Positions 35,501 to 45,552 of a stretch of DNA of 64,000 nt are shown here, piece by piece. The notes under the pieces are model-generated. The model was not told where the DNA came from, did not search any database, and saw only the letters and a program-made list of their open reading frames with translations. Numbering within the stretch: position 1 is the stretch's first letter; every line of letters starts with the position of its first letter. A program made the position numbers and the translations under genes. Source of the stretch: Heterobasidion occidentale (lineage: Eukaryota > Basidiomycota > Agaricomycetes > Russulales > Bondarzewiaceae). The DNA lies in NCBI GenBank assembly GCA_039111635.1, contig JBCAQO010000004.1, positions 868,001-932,000 of the forward strand, given 5' to 3'.

Positions 35501-35673
35501 GTCAACTACCACAGCAGTGAAGAGGAATCCTCTCACCACGAGCGATCGTCGATTCACTAGATTGTCGTCATGGGATCCAGTTACACAGACGAGGGGGTTG
35601 GTCTTCACGCAAGTTGAGGATTGGGCGCTCGTTCAGCGTTTGGTCTCGCTTATGTCGCACCTTCTCGGATCTA

Positions 35674-35773
35674 NNNNNNNNNNNNNNNNNNNNNNNNNNN
35701 NNNNNNNNNNNNNNNNNNNNNNNNNNNNNNNNNNNNNNNNNNNNNNNNNNNNNNNNNNNNNNNNNNNNNNNNN
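35674..35773. other. assembly gap (100 N)
   Basis: Exactly 100 N. It truncates the gypsy reverse transcriptase, whose 3' half, integrase and second LTR are missing from the window. Confidence 0.99.
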
Positions 35774-37222
35774 ATGTCATCCATATTACCGCAATTTTCC
35801 GGCCAAGATGAGTTCTTGAAAGATCATGTTCATCATGTCCTGGAAGTCCCTGGGGAATTGCACAGCCCAAAGAACATTACCGTGGGTTCAAATAGTCCTA
35901 GGGGCGTTACGAACGCTGCCTTGGACTCGTCCCCTTCCTTGATGCGCACGTTGTTATATCCCCACCGAACATCCAATTTCGAGAACACCGTTGCTCCTCG
36001 AATAATATCCAAGAGTTCCTGGATTAGAGGCAAGGGGTAATCTCGAATGGTGTTCATTAAGGTGGCGATAGTCTTGTACTGGGCGTAGTTTCCCATCCTT
36101 CTTGTTTATGAAGAAGAAGGAGGCTGCGCTACTGGCCGTTGACCGACGTATTGTCCCTCTAGAAAGGTGCTCCTTGACGAATTTTCCTAGCTCGTTGTGT
36201 TTGTCCGGGCTCAAGGCAAATATCCTTGGAGCCTGGGGTTTAAATGACGGTTTGAGATTTATCGCGTGGTCCCAGATAGTATGTTTGGGAAGTCGTTGCG
36301 ATCGCCTCTCGCTGAAAATATCGAGGTAGGAATGGTACTCTGTCGGCACGCGGTCCTTCAGATCGGTCGTGTCAATTTCCTCCTCTAGGTCTTCGTCAAA
36401 GCTAGCGAATCCCGAGGGTTCGGGAGCTACCTTCCTGATGACGGGTTCTTCTCCGCTATCCGTAGCGGAGGAGTCAAACAATATTTGCGCCTTCTCGGCG
36501 ACTTTCCTTGAGGCTTCGCCCTGAGCGTTCTTTTCCAAAGCTCGCCGGCGTTCCTTCTCTTCGGTTTTCAGTTCCTCGAGCCATTCCCGAGCCTTGCGTT
36601 GTCGGGTTTTATGTTCGAGCATTTCCAAAAACCGGGATTTCCATTCCTTCGCTGGAACTTGGCTCCATTGTTCTTTAGTCCAAGTCCACGAAGGTCCTAC
36701 CGGTCCAGAGACAAGGTGCGGTTTCGTCCGCTGAGGAACCTTGTCGCCGCGTAGTTTCGCTAGCCATGCCTTCTTGGTAGGCTCTTCCCTTGCCTTGGTA
36801 AAACCGTATGGTTGTTGGCAGTCTGCGGGGCATCGATCAAAGTGTACCTCACGGCGCCTCCACCCGATGGAGGGGTCGTGGTATTTCAACCAATCTGTTC
36901 CTAGGAGCATGTCGTCTTTCCCTAGATTGGTGATGAACATCTGGACGCGTTCAGTGTGGTATCTCCCCCGCCTGTCCTTGACGGTGAGATTCGCGTCTAA
37001 GCCTCGTCGAATGAGGCCTGCCTTGTTGACGGTGTCATCGACATTGCGAACGCGGATAAGGCGGTTTAACGGGTAGGTTGGAAGATCGTGCTTTCGTACC
37101 CACTTTTCGTTCACCAGAATCCCTTCACAAGCTGAGTCGATGGCGGCTCTGGCTCCAGCGCTTCTTCCTCGAGTTGTTAATCGCACGTCAAGTCGAATAG
37201 GGGTAATGATATGGCTGTTCAT
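35774..37222 (-). pseudogene. Ty3/gypsy pol: protease and partial reverse transcriptase, frameshifted
   Basis: Pol region of a decayed Ty3/gypsy retrotransposon. The retropepsin-like part reads AIDSACEGILVNEKWV, with DSA where an active protease has DSG or DTG, followed by DDMLLGTDWLKYHDP. Reverse transcriptase begins around PRIFALSPDKHNELGKFVKE and [19 protein letters not shown]. The frame shifts near 36050, after which [14 protein letters not shown] and [19 protein letters not shown] are read. It shifts again near 35845 after [10 protein letters not shown]. The catalytic Asp block, RNase H and integrase would lie in or beyond the N gap. The copy is not functional as written. Confidence 0.85.
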
Positions 37223-37299
37223 TGCTCCGATTCGAATACATGACGGGGAATCATACTCGGGTTTTCTTGACCCCCTCTCTTCGGCTGGTGAAGGAGAGG

Positions 37300-38500
37300 T
37301 CAGGAAAAATCCAGCGCTACGTCTGCCAGCATTTGTTTGGCCCTCACTTCCCCTACTTCTCTGAAGAACGCTCGGACGCCATTAATATCACAGACGGGTC
37401 CGTTGCTTCGTTGTCCGTTAGGCGGTACGTAGCGTTCTCCATTGCTCTGGCGTGGTCCTCCGCTCCCTGTGGGAGGGTCCTGACGTTCCACCGAATGACT
37501 AGGTTGTGATACCCAACCGTGGTGGCCATGAGGACTCCCCTCCTCCAATCCTCTATGTAATCCCGCATTGTCTCCCAGCGGGGATTCTTGATCGTCTTCA
37601 TCCTCCAAGCCTGTAACGCGAGTTCTTCTACCTCCTCCACGTATCGGTCTGCGCGTATTTCCTCGAGAAGGGGGAACGCCTCTGCGAGGGGAAGGACATT
37701 TATTCGCCCAGTGTCCCTCTTTTCCACAGTTAAAACAATGGGTGGAGGGCTTGCCGTCATGGGTGCGCTTCTGGCGAGCGGCATCTCTTTTTTGAGAGGC
37801 GTCAATGTCCATGTCAACCACTTGGTTGTTCATTCTGCGAGGTGCGGTGGTGGAGTTGTATCGGAGAGCGGGTTGGTGGTGAAAACGATTCAGGAAATCG
37901 CTTCGGAATGAGGTGGAGTTGGCGAGGATCGCCTTTTGAGCACTTCGGGCTCTCAGCCGTCCGTCTATTTCACAGGCGGTACTGATTCCACTGTGAAAAG
38001 GAGGAGGCAATTCACAATAAATTTCTGTGATCGTGTTCTGTCTCCGTCGAAATTATCGGGGAGTCTAAGCTTGCCCCTTCCAGATGATACTGTCGCAGGG
38101 GGAGCTGTAATGTCTGCCATATTGTTATTTCTTTCGATGGCTCGGGTATTGATCGGTGTTTGAATATCCGAGGATTCGGACTCGGATGTTCCTTCTTCTT
38201 CCTCCGAGGTGTCCGGGATTTCCGGTTCGGGGTTTCTATACTGGGGTGGCTCTACCCAGTCTTCTGCTGTTTCGTCCCAAGCCCACTCAGCTTCTGTTCC
38301 GTCTTCTCTTGTGAAGAAATATCGTCCTTCTCGGTATGAGCAGTTATCAAAGTTTGGAGGGGCTAATCGATTGGTGTCTGAGTAATACCAATGGTTTCCC
38401 CTTTGATGGATAGGACGATTATCTTGTCGGAGTTGGTTGTGGGTTCGTCTAGTGCCTGGTGGATATCCTAGGCCTAGGTCTTGCTCCAGGGGTGTGAAGT
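37300..38500 (-). CDS. Ty3/gypsy gag with zinc knuckle (degenerate)
   Basis: Gag of the same element, between the LTR at 38606-39272 and pol. The upstream part is Asn/Glu-rich with WYYSDTNRLAPPNFDNCSYR, YFFTREDGTEAEWAWDE and LRLPDNFDGDR, read from about 38490. The conserved nucleocapsid knuckle CFNCGKEGHWANKCP (C-x2-C-x4-H-x4-C) lies near 37715-37760. The frame ends at 37300, 78 bases before the first Met codon of pol. The N-terminal part and the knuckle part are in different frames, with stops between them near 38000, so gag is probably also damaged. Confidence 0.7.
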
Positions 38501-38605
38501 AACACTCTCCGGTGGGGGTCTATGCCACCGATGAGGGTTGTGAGAAAGAGTGTGGCAGCAAGCAAGGTGTGGTGCAAGGTAGGGGCAAAAGCGAGTCTAT
38601 TCTAG

Positions 38606-39272
38606 TGTTACGAACTGCTCGTTCGATAACCCAAGAGTAACAGGTTCTTCCCTAGGTCGCACGATGGACTGAGTGGTGGGGATGGTCTCAACTGTATCAG
38701 GCTGTGATACAGGAAGATTTAATGATTTATTCTACCGTAGGAAGACGGTAGGGAACGAAGTGTTCGTATAGGAAGATACGAACGGAACAAGGTTCCACTG
38801 TAGGAAGACAGTGGCAAACGAAGGTGTTCGTGTAGGAAGACACGAACGGAACAAGGAGAATAGACTGAAGATCCTCAGCCTATTCTATGGGCCTTATATA
38901 CTGTATAGGGTATAGGGTAAGAGTCTGTATGCTTCTCCGGGTATCCATCCCAGGAGAGCTGTGGTCGCCGTCTCTCTCAGCCAGCGCCTACTCTTGTACT
39001 TCTCCAGTCGCACCTATCCATCCTAGTGCGACGAGGTGCTTACCCATAAGCCCTAAGCCCATGGCATGTGAATGCCTGTCTTATCAATCCGCTGCATCAT
39101 TGACCCTTCCCATATATCCTATACCGATGTCTTGAGGAACCATCGGTTCAGTCGGACCGTAAGGACATCCGAATACCTTGATGTACGCTCCATGGTGGAG
39201 CCGCCTAGCATGTGATGCTTGAACCATCGGATAGACCAGCCCCGACGGGCTCCGATCGGTCAAGTCATAACA
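38606..39272 (-). repeat. gypsy LTR A (667 bp) with four constant-loop hairpins
   Basis: Begins TGTTACGAAC and ends GTCATAACA; the element on the minus strand uses it as its 5' LTR, next to gag. A near-identical copy in opposite orientation is at 41307-41971. A TATA-like tatataagg (minus strand, near 38892) fits an LTR promoter. Four hairpins with loop TAGGAAGA lie at 38732-38751 (stem CTACCG), 38762-38783 (GTTCGTA), 38795-38814 (CCACTG) and 38826-38847 (GTTCGTG). Confidence 0.85.
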
Positions 39273-41306
39273 GTCAAGGTCTGACAGGTGTCTTGGACGT
39301 CCCACTTTGGATCTCCAGTTTTACAGGGTCGTTTCCGCATTAGGGGACCCTATCTGCGATGCCGGTGATTTAGTGACCGCACTTCACTAAATAACCAAAT
39401 AGGACAAATACATCCGCAACAATGTAAAACTACGAAAGGCTTGGTCCGCAATGACTATAAACTACGGTCGTCCGGAACGACGTTAAAGCTACCATGGACC
39501 CTCGGAGCGTGGTTGTATTCTGGCAGATGGTGGAAGGGAGGGCCTCCACCATTGCAGAACCCTGCCGACTAGGTCAAGGCGCTTCCATATTCCATACGCC
39601 TTACAGTAAAAGAATATGGGGTCGACACGGTTCAATTCCGTGCGAGGGGTTTGGGGACATGGAGCGGGTTGTCAGCCATCCGACAGGACCACGACTACTC
39701 CATGGTGCGCCCATTCTACCCTTGAAGTCAGAAGCAAGGATTCCGCTTCAAGGGCCAGTCAAGAGGCAACTGGGATCGTGCCTCGGGTTTTGACGTCCTC
39801 CATGACGGTAAACTGGGATTGCCCTTTCCTTTACAGGGCCAACGTCCGCGAAGACGTTAAACTACCGCTCCTTTCAGCATAGGAGATGTCGATCGACATC
39901 GTTGTTGAAGCCACGATGTTGATCTAGTCCGCGATGACGATAAACTAGTGTCCCTCGGTTCTAGGGAAGTCATATTGGAGCTGGAATTACCGCGTCCAGC
40001 TGCAATAGTCCGAAATGACCTTAAACTACCCTCACCCCGGAGGATTAAATCTATCGAGGCTCGGGAGGTTCAAGCCAGGCGATAGCGGACGTCCGCAATG
40101 ACTATAAACTAGTTGCCGTCCTTCATGACGATAAACTGAGCAGCCCTTCATTCACAGGGCCATGTGAGTTGTGTCAAAATAGGCTCTCAAGTCTATCTCG
40201 CAACTCTATAAGTTATCCGGTTTGATATAGTATAAACCGTCACCATCCTTCCTCAGTAGGAACCCTGTCAAGACAGCTGTACTTGGTCTAGGGCTCTATG
40301 CGCATCACCGATGAATGTTCCGGCGCGCAGAAAAGGTCTTCTATCTTGTTTACAGGTACTCCTACGTCGGAAGATGGATAGGTCCGCAACGACCTTAGCA
40401 TAAACTAGCAGGGCAGTCCGCAACGACTTATGTATAAACTAGCCTCAGTCCGCAAAGACTTAAGGATAAACTAGAGGACGTCCGCAAAGACGCAAAACTA
40501 CGGACGTCCGGCATGACGTTAAACTACCAGGACATACCTTACGCTGACCCCAAATAATTACCGTCAAGGTGGATACCATGGTGTACTCAAGAAGCCATGG
40601 GGTTCCAAGTCTATTCTTCAAAATCCTTACCTCGTGTTCAATACGCGGAGCGCGGCTACATGCTCGCTCCCATGTGACAAACAAACTCTGGACGAACACC
40701 AATCTCTAACCAGGAGTTAGGGATCTTCAAAGGGGTCTTGCTGGACTCAAGACAAGTCAAGAGCTGTCTACTCTTGATAGGTTGGTGGGCCTAAGCCTTT
40801 GTAAAGCGATCAACCCACACACCTGGAGTCCCCCTCGATACCGGAGATCACGGAGATGAAGATCTATCCTGGAAACACTGAAGCATGGCCTTCGGCATTT
40901 TGGAAGAAGAACGACACACACCCATCCACAGACGAGTTTCTAACTCATCCATAAATCATTCGCATCAGCACTTTCTTTGACCATGAGCAGGGAGTCCTGC
41001 TTTCGAGGGATCGCCTTTTGACTCAAGGGATTGCCTCGCATCAAAACGTAACGGTGAAGGAAGAACACCGGGAAGAAACACGGTATTGTGGCGATACCGC
41101 AGGACTTCAAATCAAACAGCTCAACGGAGATGGAAAACTCCTAGGCGTTGTAAACGACGTAAGTCGGTCTTCGCCCCAGAAAACGAAGTCATACCAGAAG
41201 TCGCATCTGGTCTTATCGGGTCAAGAAACAAATTGCTGATGGAAAGATGATGAGGCTCGCGGAGGCGAGTAGTCCCCTCAGGAGTTGGGACCTAGAAAGG
41301 GGGTAA
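39273..41306. repeat. 2-kb non-coding interval rich in dispersed stem-loops
   Basis: Lies between two oppositely oriented LTRs. I found no protein domain. About 14 short stem-loops of core GTC-hexaloop-GAC followed by an AAACTA-type tail are scattered from 39411 to 40527. Copies start near 39411 (weak), 39444, 39469, 39793, 39841, 39927, 40008, 40090, 40115, 40382, 40415, 40447, 40478 and 40503. A tRNA-like fold occurs at 39564-39642. The purine tract AGAAAGGGGGTAA (41294-41306) abuts LTR B like a polypurine tract, so at least the right end is the 3' end of a plus-oriented retroelement. Confidence 0.75.
39564..39642 (+). other. tRNA-like fold of the long-arm type
   Basis: D-arm-like GCC...GGC (39564-39566 with 39578-39580), an 8-bp stem CCATATTC/GAATATGG (39585-39592 with 39612-39619), and a perfect T-arm CACGG-TTCAATT-CCGTG (39626-39642) appear in order. 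The flanking 7-mers do not form an acceptor stem. This is not a standard tRNA; it may be a decayed tRNA or a tRNA-mimicking part of the element. Confidence 0.35.
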
Positions 41307-41971
41307 TGTTATGACTTGACCGATCGGGGCCCGTCGGGGCTGGTCTATCCGATGGATCAAGCATCACATGCTAGGCGGCTCCATCAGGGAGCGTACATCA
41401 AGGTATTCGGATGTCCTTACGGTCCGACTGAACCGATGGTTCCTCAAGACATCGGTATAGGATATATGGGAAGGGTCAATGATGCAGCGGATTGATAAGA
41501 CAGGCATTCACATGCCATGGGCTTAGGGCTTATGGGTAAGCACCTCGTCGCACTAGGATGGATAGGTGCGACTGGAGAAGTACAAGAGTAGGCGTCGGCT
41601 GAGAGAGACGGCGACCACAGCTCTCCTGGGATGGATACCCGGAGAAGCATACGGACTCTTACCCTATACCCTATACAGTATATAAGGCCCATAGAATAGG
41701 CTGAGGATCTTCAGTCTATTCTCCTTGTTCCATAGCAGTCTTCCTACTGCTATCTTCGTTCACCACTGTCTTCCTACAGTGGAACCTCGTTCTTACACAG
41801 TCTTCCTACTGTGTACCTTCGTTCCCTACCGTCTTCCTACGGTAGAATAAATCATTAAACCTTCCTGTATCACAGCCTGATACAGTTGAGACCATCTCCA
41901 CCACTCAGTCCATCGTGCGACCTAGGGAAGAACCTGTTACTCTTGGGTTATCGAACGAGCAGTTCGTAACA
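41307..41971 (+). repeat. gypsy LTR B (665 bp), inverted relative to LTR A
   Basis: Reads TGTTATGACTTGACC to GTTCGTAACA on the plus strand and is nearly the reverse complement of LTR A. It is preceded by a polypurine-like tract, so it is a 3' LTR. Hairpins with loop TCTTCCTA (reverse complement of TAGGAAGA) lie at 41732-41753 (stem ATAGCAG), 41763-41782 (CCACTG), 41794-41815 (TACACAG) and 41826-41845 (CTACCG). Two of the stems differ completely from LTR A. Its outer end interrupts a coding exon at 41971/41972. Confidence 0.85.
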
Positions 41972-42675
41972 TCGTCTTCATTTCGGGACCCCAGGTTGGA
42001 TAGCCCTGTGTGACGATGGTGACTCCACGGATGCGAGCGCCCAAGATGAACTTATCCAGTTGGTCGAAAGCAAATGACAAAGAGGCCTGAGCCTTAGGAC
42101 GATCACGCCACTAGAAAGCAAGACATGAGATATGAGCAGAAACCTCAACCCTGTAAAGCACTCACTTTCGGCCCAAACCCCTGCTCAATCCTCCAGACAA
42201 GAAAGCTGATGAATCCAAAGCAGTCGAGAAAGGGACGACATAATCGCCAAAAGGTGATATGTGCATCCTCTTCAGTTTTCCAGGGATAGACAATCCCTTC
42301 CTGCAACACACTAACCTCGAGAGGCCGGTTGCCATCCCAGTCAAGAATGTCTCTCAACGCACTGGTACAACGGATGATAAAAGCTCTGATCTGGTTGTGT
42401 GCCTTGACCAATCCTGGGCGAATGGTCCGAGAAGGGAAGCAATAAAAGTCATGACTTGCTTCGGAGGCTGGAAAAATCCATTCCGAAGAGTCACCCCTGA
42501 TGGATCCAGGATCAACTGGGATGAAGGGCCTCCAGGGAAAACGCGAGTCATGAGGAGCTGGATCTACTGCCCAATCGTACGGTTTCAGGCGTCCGGCACG
42601 AGATGGATCAGCGTCGAAGGTCACGTCCGCTGGCGGGGTGAATGCGTTTCTGGAGATGTAAGATGTGGAACTCAT
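41972..42675 (-). pseudogene. hypothetical Agaricomycete gene cut by LTR insertion
   Basis: Exon 1 (42675-42166; a start at 42801 is also open) encodes MSSTSYISRNAFTPPADV, DSRFPWRPFIPVDPGSIRG, SEWIFPASEASHDFYCFPS and LCRPFLDCFGFISFLVWR. Intron 42165-42111 has gtgagt and ctag ends. Exon 2 encodes WRDRPKAQASLSFAFDQLDK and ends ...YPTWGPEMKT exactly where LTR B begins at 41971. Reading on into the LTR adds a few codons and a stop. The 3' remainder of the gene is not recognised elsewhere in the window. The family is lineage-typical with no assigned function. Confidence 0.65.
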
Positions 42676-42884
42676 GGTAGGGCAGGGGCGAAATGCGACA
42701 ACTACCCATGCCGACTGCTGCGACCTCGTGACTTCAACCCAGGGGTATTGGTCTCGGGAGACGGAGGCTTTCATTGTGATGAAAAGATCGAAGCGGAACA
42801 ATTGCTGGAGGAGAGTGTGTCGACGTGAAGGAGACGAAAAGTAGAGGTCTCAACAGATGTGGCACAAGAGCGGCACAAGACTAT

Positions 42885-43270
42885 TTCTGGAGGAAAAACG
42901 CTCTCAGAAACTGCCTAGACAGCCGCGGAAAACACGGTACCGCCCAGTGACGACCGCGGGATGACTGGAAGGAAAGGGAGACTTGAAGATGAAGGAATAA
43001 AGCTTTCAACCGATAAGGACGCCACAAGACAAATTCTGGAGGAAAAACGCTCTCAGAAACTGCCTAGACAGCCGCGGAAAACACGGTACCGCCCAGTGAC
43101 GACCGCGGGATGACTGGAAGGAAAGGGAGACTTGAAGACGAAGGAATAAAGCTTTCAACCGATAAGGACGCCACAAGACAAATTCTGGAGGAAAAACGCT
43201 CTCAGAAACTGCCTAGACAGCCGCAAAACACGATGCTGCCCAACGACGACCGCCTGAGGACTATGAGTGG
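42885..43270 (-). repeat. 149-bp tandem repeat, 2.6 units
   Basis: Units begin with ttctggaggaaaaacgctct at 42885, 43034 and 43183, exactly 149 bases apart. The first two are almost identical; the third diverges after about 50 bases. Each starts with the reverse complement of the stem-loop motif that is dispersed in the next kilobase. Confidence 0.95.
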
Positions 43271-43379
43271 GGCAACTTGAAGTCATGTGAGCTCCGCTCC
43301 CACGGTCAGCGATTTCGGTCCCACGGTCACTCTTTGGCCGAATGTCTGTACGGACGTCGTCATATTACCAGCTCTTAGC

Positions 43380-44335
43380 TCTATCGACAAATTTCTGAGA
43401 GTGACCCTCCTCCGGGAATGGGTTGCTCTCACTCCGCCACCGTCTATCCTCCTGTCGAGCAGCTTTCTGAGAGCGATTTTCCTCCAGAAGTGCGTTGTCA
43501 TTCCCCGACATCAAGCGGCCGTAGTCAGACGGCGTCGCGTGTTTAGCGGCTGTCGGGAGACATTTCTGAGAGCGACCTTCCTCCAGAAATGTGATGTTCC
43601 CAGGCCATCTTCGTATATCCTCTCGGCAATCAGCTTTCTGAGAGCGGCCTTCCTCCAGAAATGCGCTGCCCATAGGCCGTCGTTCTTTGCGTCCCACCCT
43701 GCCATCAAGCGGGTGTAGTCAGATGGCGTTGCGCGGCTGTTGAGACACATATCTTAGAGCGTCTTCCTCCATGAATGTGTTATCCCCATCTCTCCCCCAA
43801 CGAGCAGTTTTCTGAGAGCGACTTTCCTCCAGAAATGTGCTGTTTGCCGGCCACCTCTATCGTCCTGTCGAGCTTTTTGAGAGCGACCTTCCTCCAGAAA
43901 TGTGTTGTCCCCAGAGCCTTTCCATTTATCCTCCCGGCAACCAGCTTTCTGAGAGTGACCTTCCTCCAGATATGCGTTGCCCATAGGCCGAAGCTCTTTC
44001 CATCGCACCTTGCCATCGAGCTACCGCAATCAGACGGCGGCGCGCGGTTCGCGGCTGTCGAGAGACATTTCTGAGAGCGAGGTTCCTCCAGAAATGTGAT
44101 GTTCCCAGGCCATCTTCGTATATCCTCTCGGCAATCAGCTTTCTGAGAGCGAGGTTCCTCCAGAAATGCGTTGCTCGTAGGCCCTCGTCCTTTGCGTCCC
44201 ACCCTGCCATCAAGCGGCCGTAGCCCAATGGCGTCGCGCGGCTTCTGAGAGCGATGTTCCTCCAGAAATGTGTTGTCCCCATCTAACCTCCCAACGAGCA
44301 GCTTTCTGAGAGCGATTTTCCTCCAGAGATCCACT
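43380..44335 (+). repeat. mosaic satellite of a 28-nt stem-loop motif with mixed spacers
   Basis: Twelve copies of a motif TTTCTGAGAGCGA plus a variable dinucleotide plus TTCCTCCAGAAA occur near 43394, 43466, 43562, 43633, 43750 (damaged), 43809, 43868, 43944, 44068, 44139, 44244 and 44302. The ends TTTCTG and CAGAAA pair, and GAG with CTC inside. Spacers of about 30-95 bases belong to a few recurring classes, for example blocks with ccaggccatcttcgtatatc at about 43598 and 44106, or with catcaagcggccgtag. The strand is open in several frames but I see no protein. Confidence 0.85.
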
Positions 44336-45552
44336 ACTTCTAAGCCGTGGTTCTTTGCGACTCCATCAGGCAGCGTGCTGCTTCACCGCGTTGCACATAA
44401 TGATGGAAAATATTCACAACGAGACTGGACCTACGAATTGCGATGCTACTGAGATAATCCTCAGCAACAAGAGGAAGGACTGGGCATCGCGCTGGATCTC
44501 TCATCGTCGCTTCACATTTGCTGAGCGGTGAGCCGCCTTTGCCGCAGCAGAGGACATCTTCTCTGGTTTTTTGCCTCAATCTTCTGGTCGAAGAAGCGTG
44601 GCCTTATGCTTATACCTGGACTCACCTTCTCCAACAAACTCATCAGTCGCCTCGAGGGATTCTATACGACTTTAATAAGGTCCGCATACCGACCAGCTTT
44701 GGGCTACTGAGGCATATCATGCTCATTGGGGCGCAGAACACGGATCTCGCCACGCTCACAGAAGCCACCGCGTACGCTGTTGTCGAGTTTGGTGGATGGA
44801 AGAACGACGCGCTGCCTTGAAAGTGCACATCGATTGTTCGACGTGCGAGAACGTCGTTGGGGATATGTCGGGTACGTGACGTCCTCAACTACCATCCGTT
44901 TGCGCTTGCATTCATTCGCTCACCATACTCGCTCTCCATTCGCATTCGCCTTTCTCCTTAAACCCTTTCACACTTCGCGTTTCGTTTGTGCTCCTCGCAC
45001 CCTCACCACACATCACGACCTACTCTCAATCATGAACCCCAAATACGCTTGGTACCGTCTTAAAGTCTCGACCTCGTTCCACATCGACGCGCTGCGGGGC
45101 AAGATTCGATTTTTCTTCGGACGTCATCCGCCCGATTGTGGGTTCATTCAATCTGTTCGCGCAGAATTGTAGGTTTTTTGTTGTCTTTTCTGCCGCATCC
45201 CTGATCTACAACCACAGCCTTGATATTGATGCCGAGGGTTACATTGGCACTGTTGGAAGGAGGGAAGAGGTAGGGGAGAGAGGTGAAAGAGCAGTGAATT
45301 CGGAGACGTAGGTAGTGGGATGAAAAGACAGGACATTTCATACGGTTTGCAGGTCTGGGGTCAAAATTCACGCGGCAGAGAAGATGTCTCAGAGGGCCCT
45401 ACAGCGCGGTATGTTGTCTTCACTCTCATAAATTGTAAAGAAGCTAATGAGGAGGTAACTTAAACTGGGATGCTATTCTAGTTCATGCAAGTTGTCCAGC
45501 CAGTTTTCCCTGAAGCAATTTGCATTGCCTATCCTGTGAACTCTTCCCTCCA
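44336..45552. other. region without a supported gene
   Basis: A minus-strand frame at 44340-44579 includes VLPLVAEDYLSS, weakly like the C-terminal end of hAT transposases. A 46-residue frame starts at 45032. Neither is strong enough to call. Confidence 0.4.

Noticed and set aside
43380..44335. CRISPR array
   Set aside because: Repeat-spacer look only: eukaryotic context, repeats degenerate, spacers irregular and reused, no cas genes.
44340..44579. Possible hAT transposase C-terminal remnant (VLPLVAEDYLSS)
   Set aside because: Only a few residues fit; the expected ASERxFS-type motif is absent in frame.
45032..45172. 46-codon frame MNPKYAWYRLKVSTSF
   Set aside because: Too short, no splice partners or recognised family.
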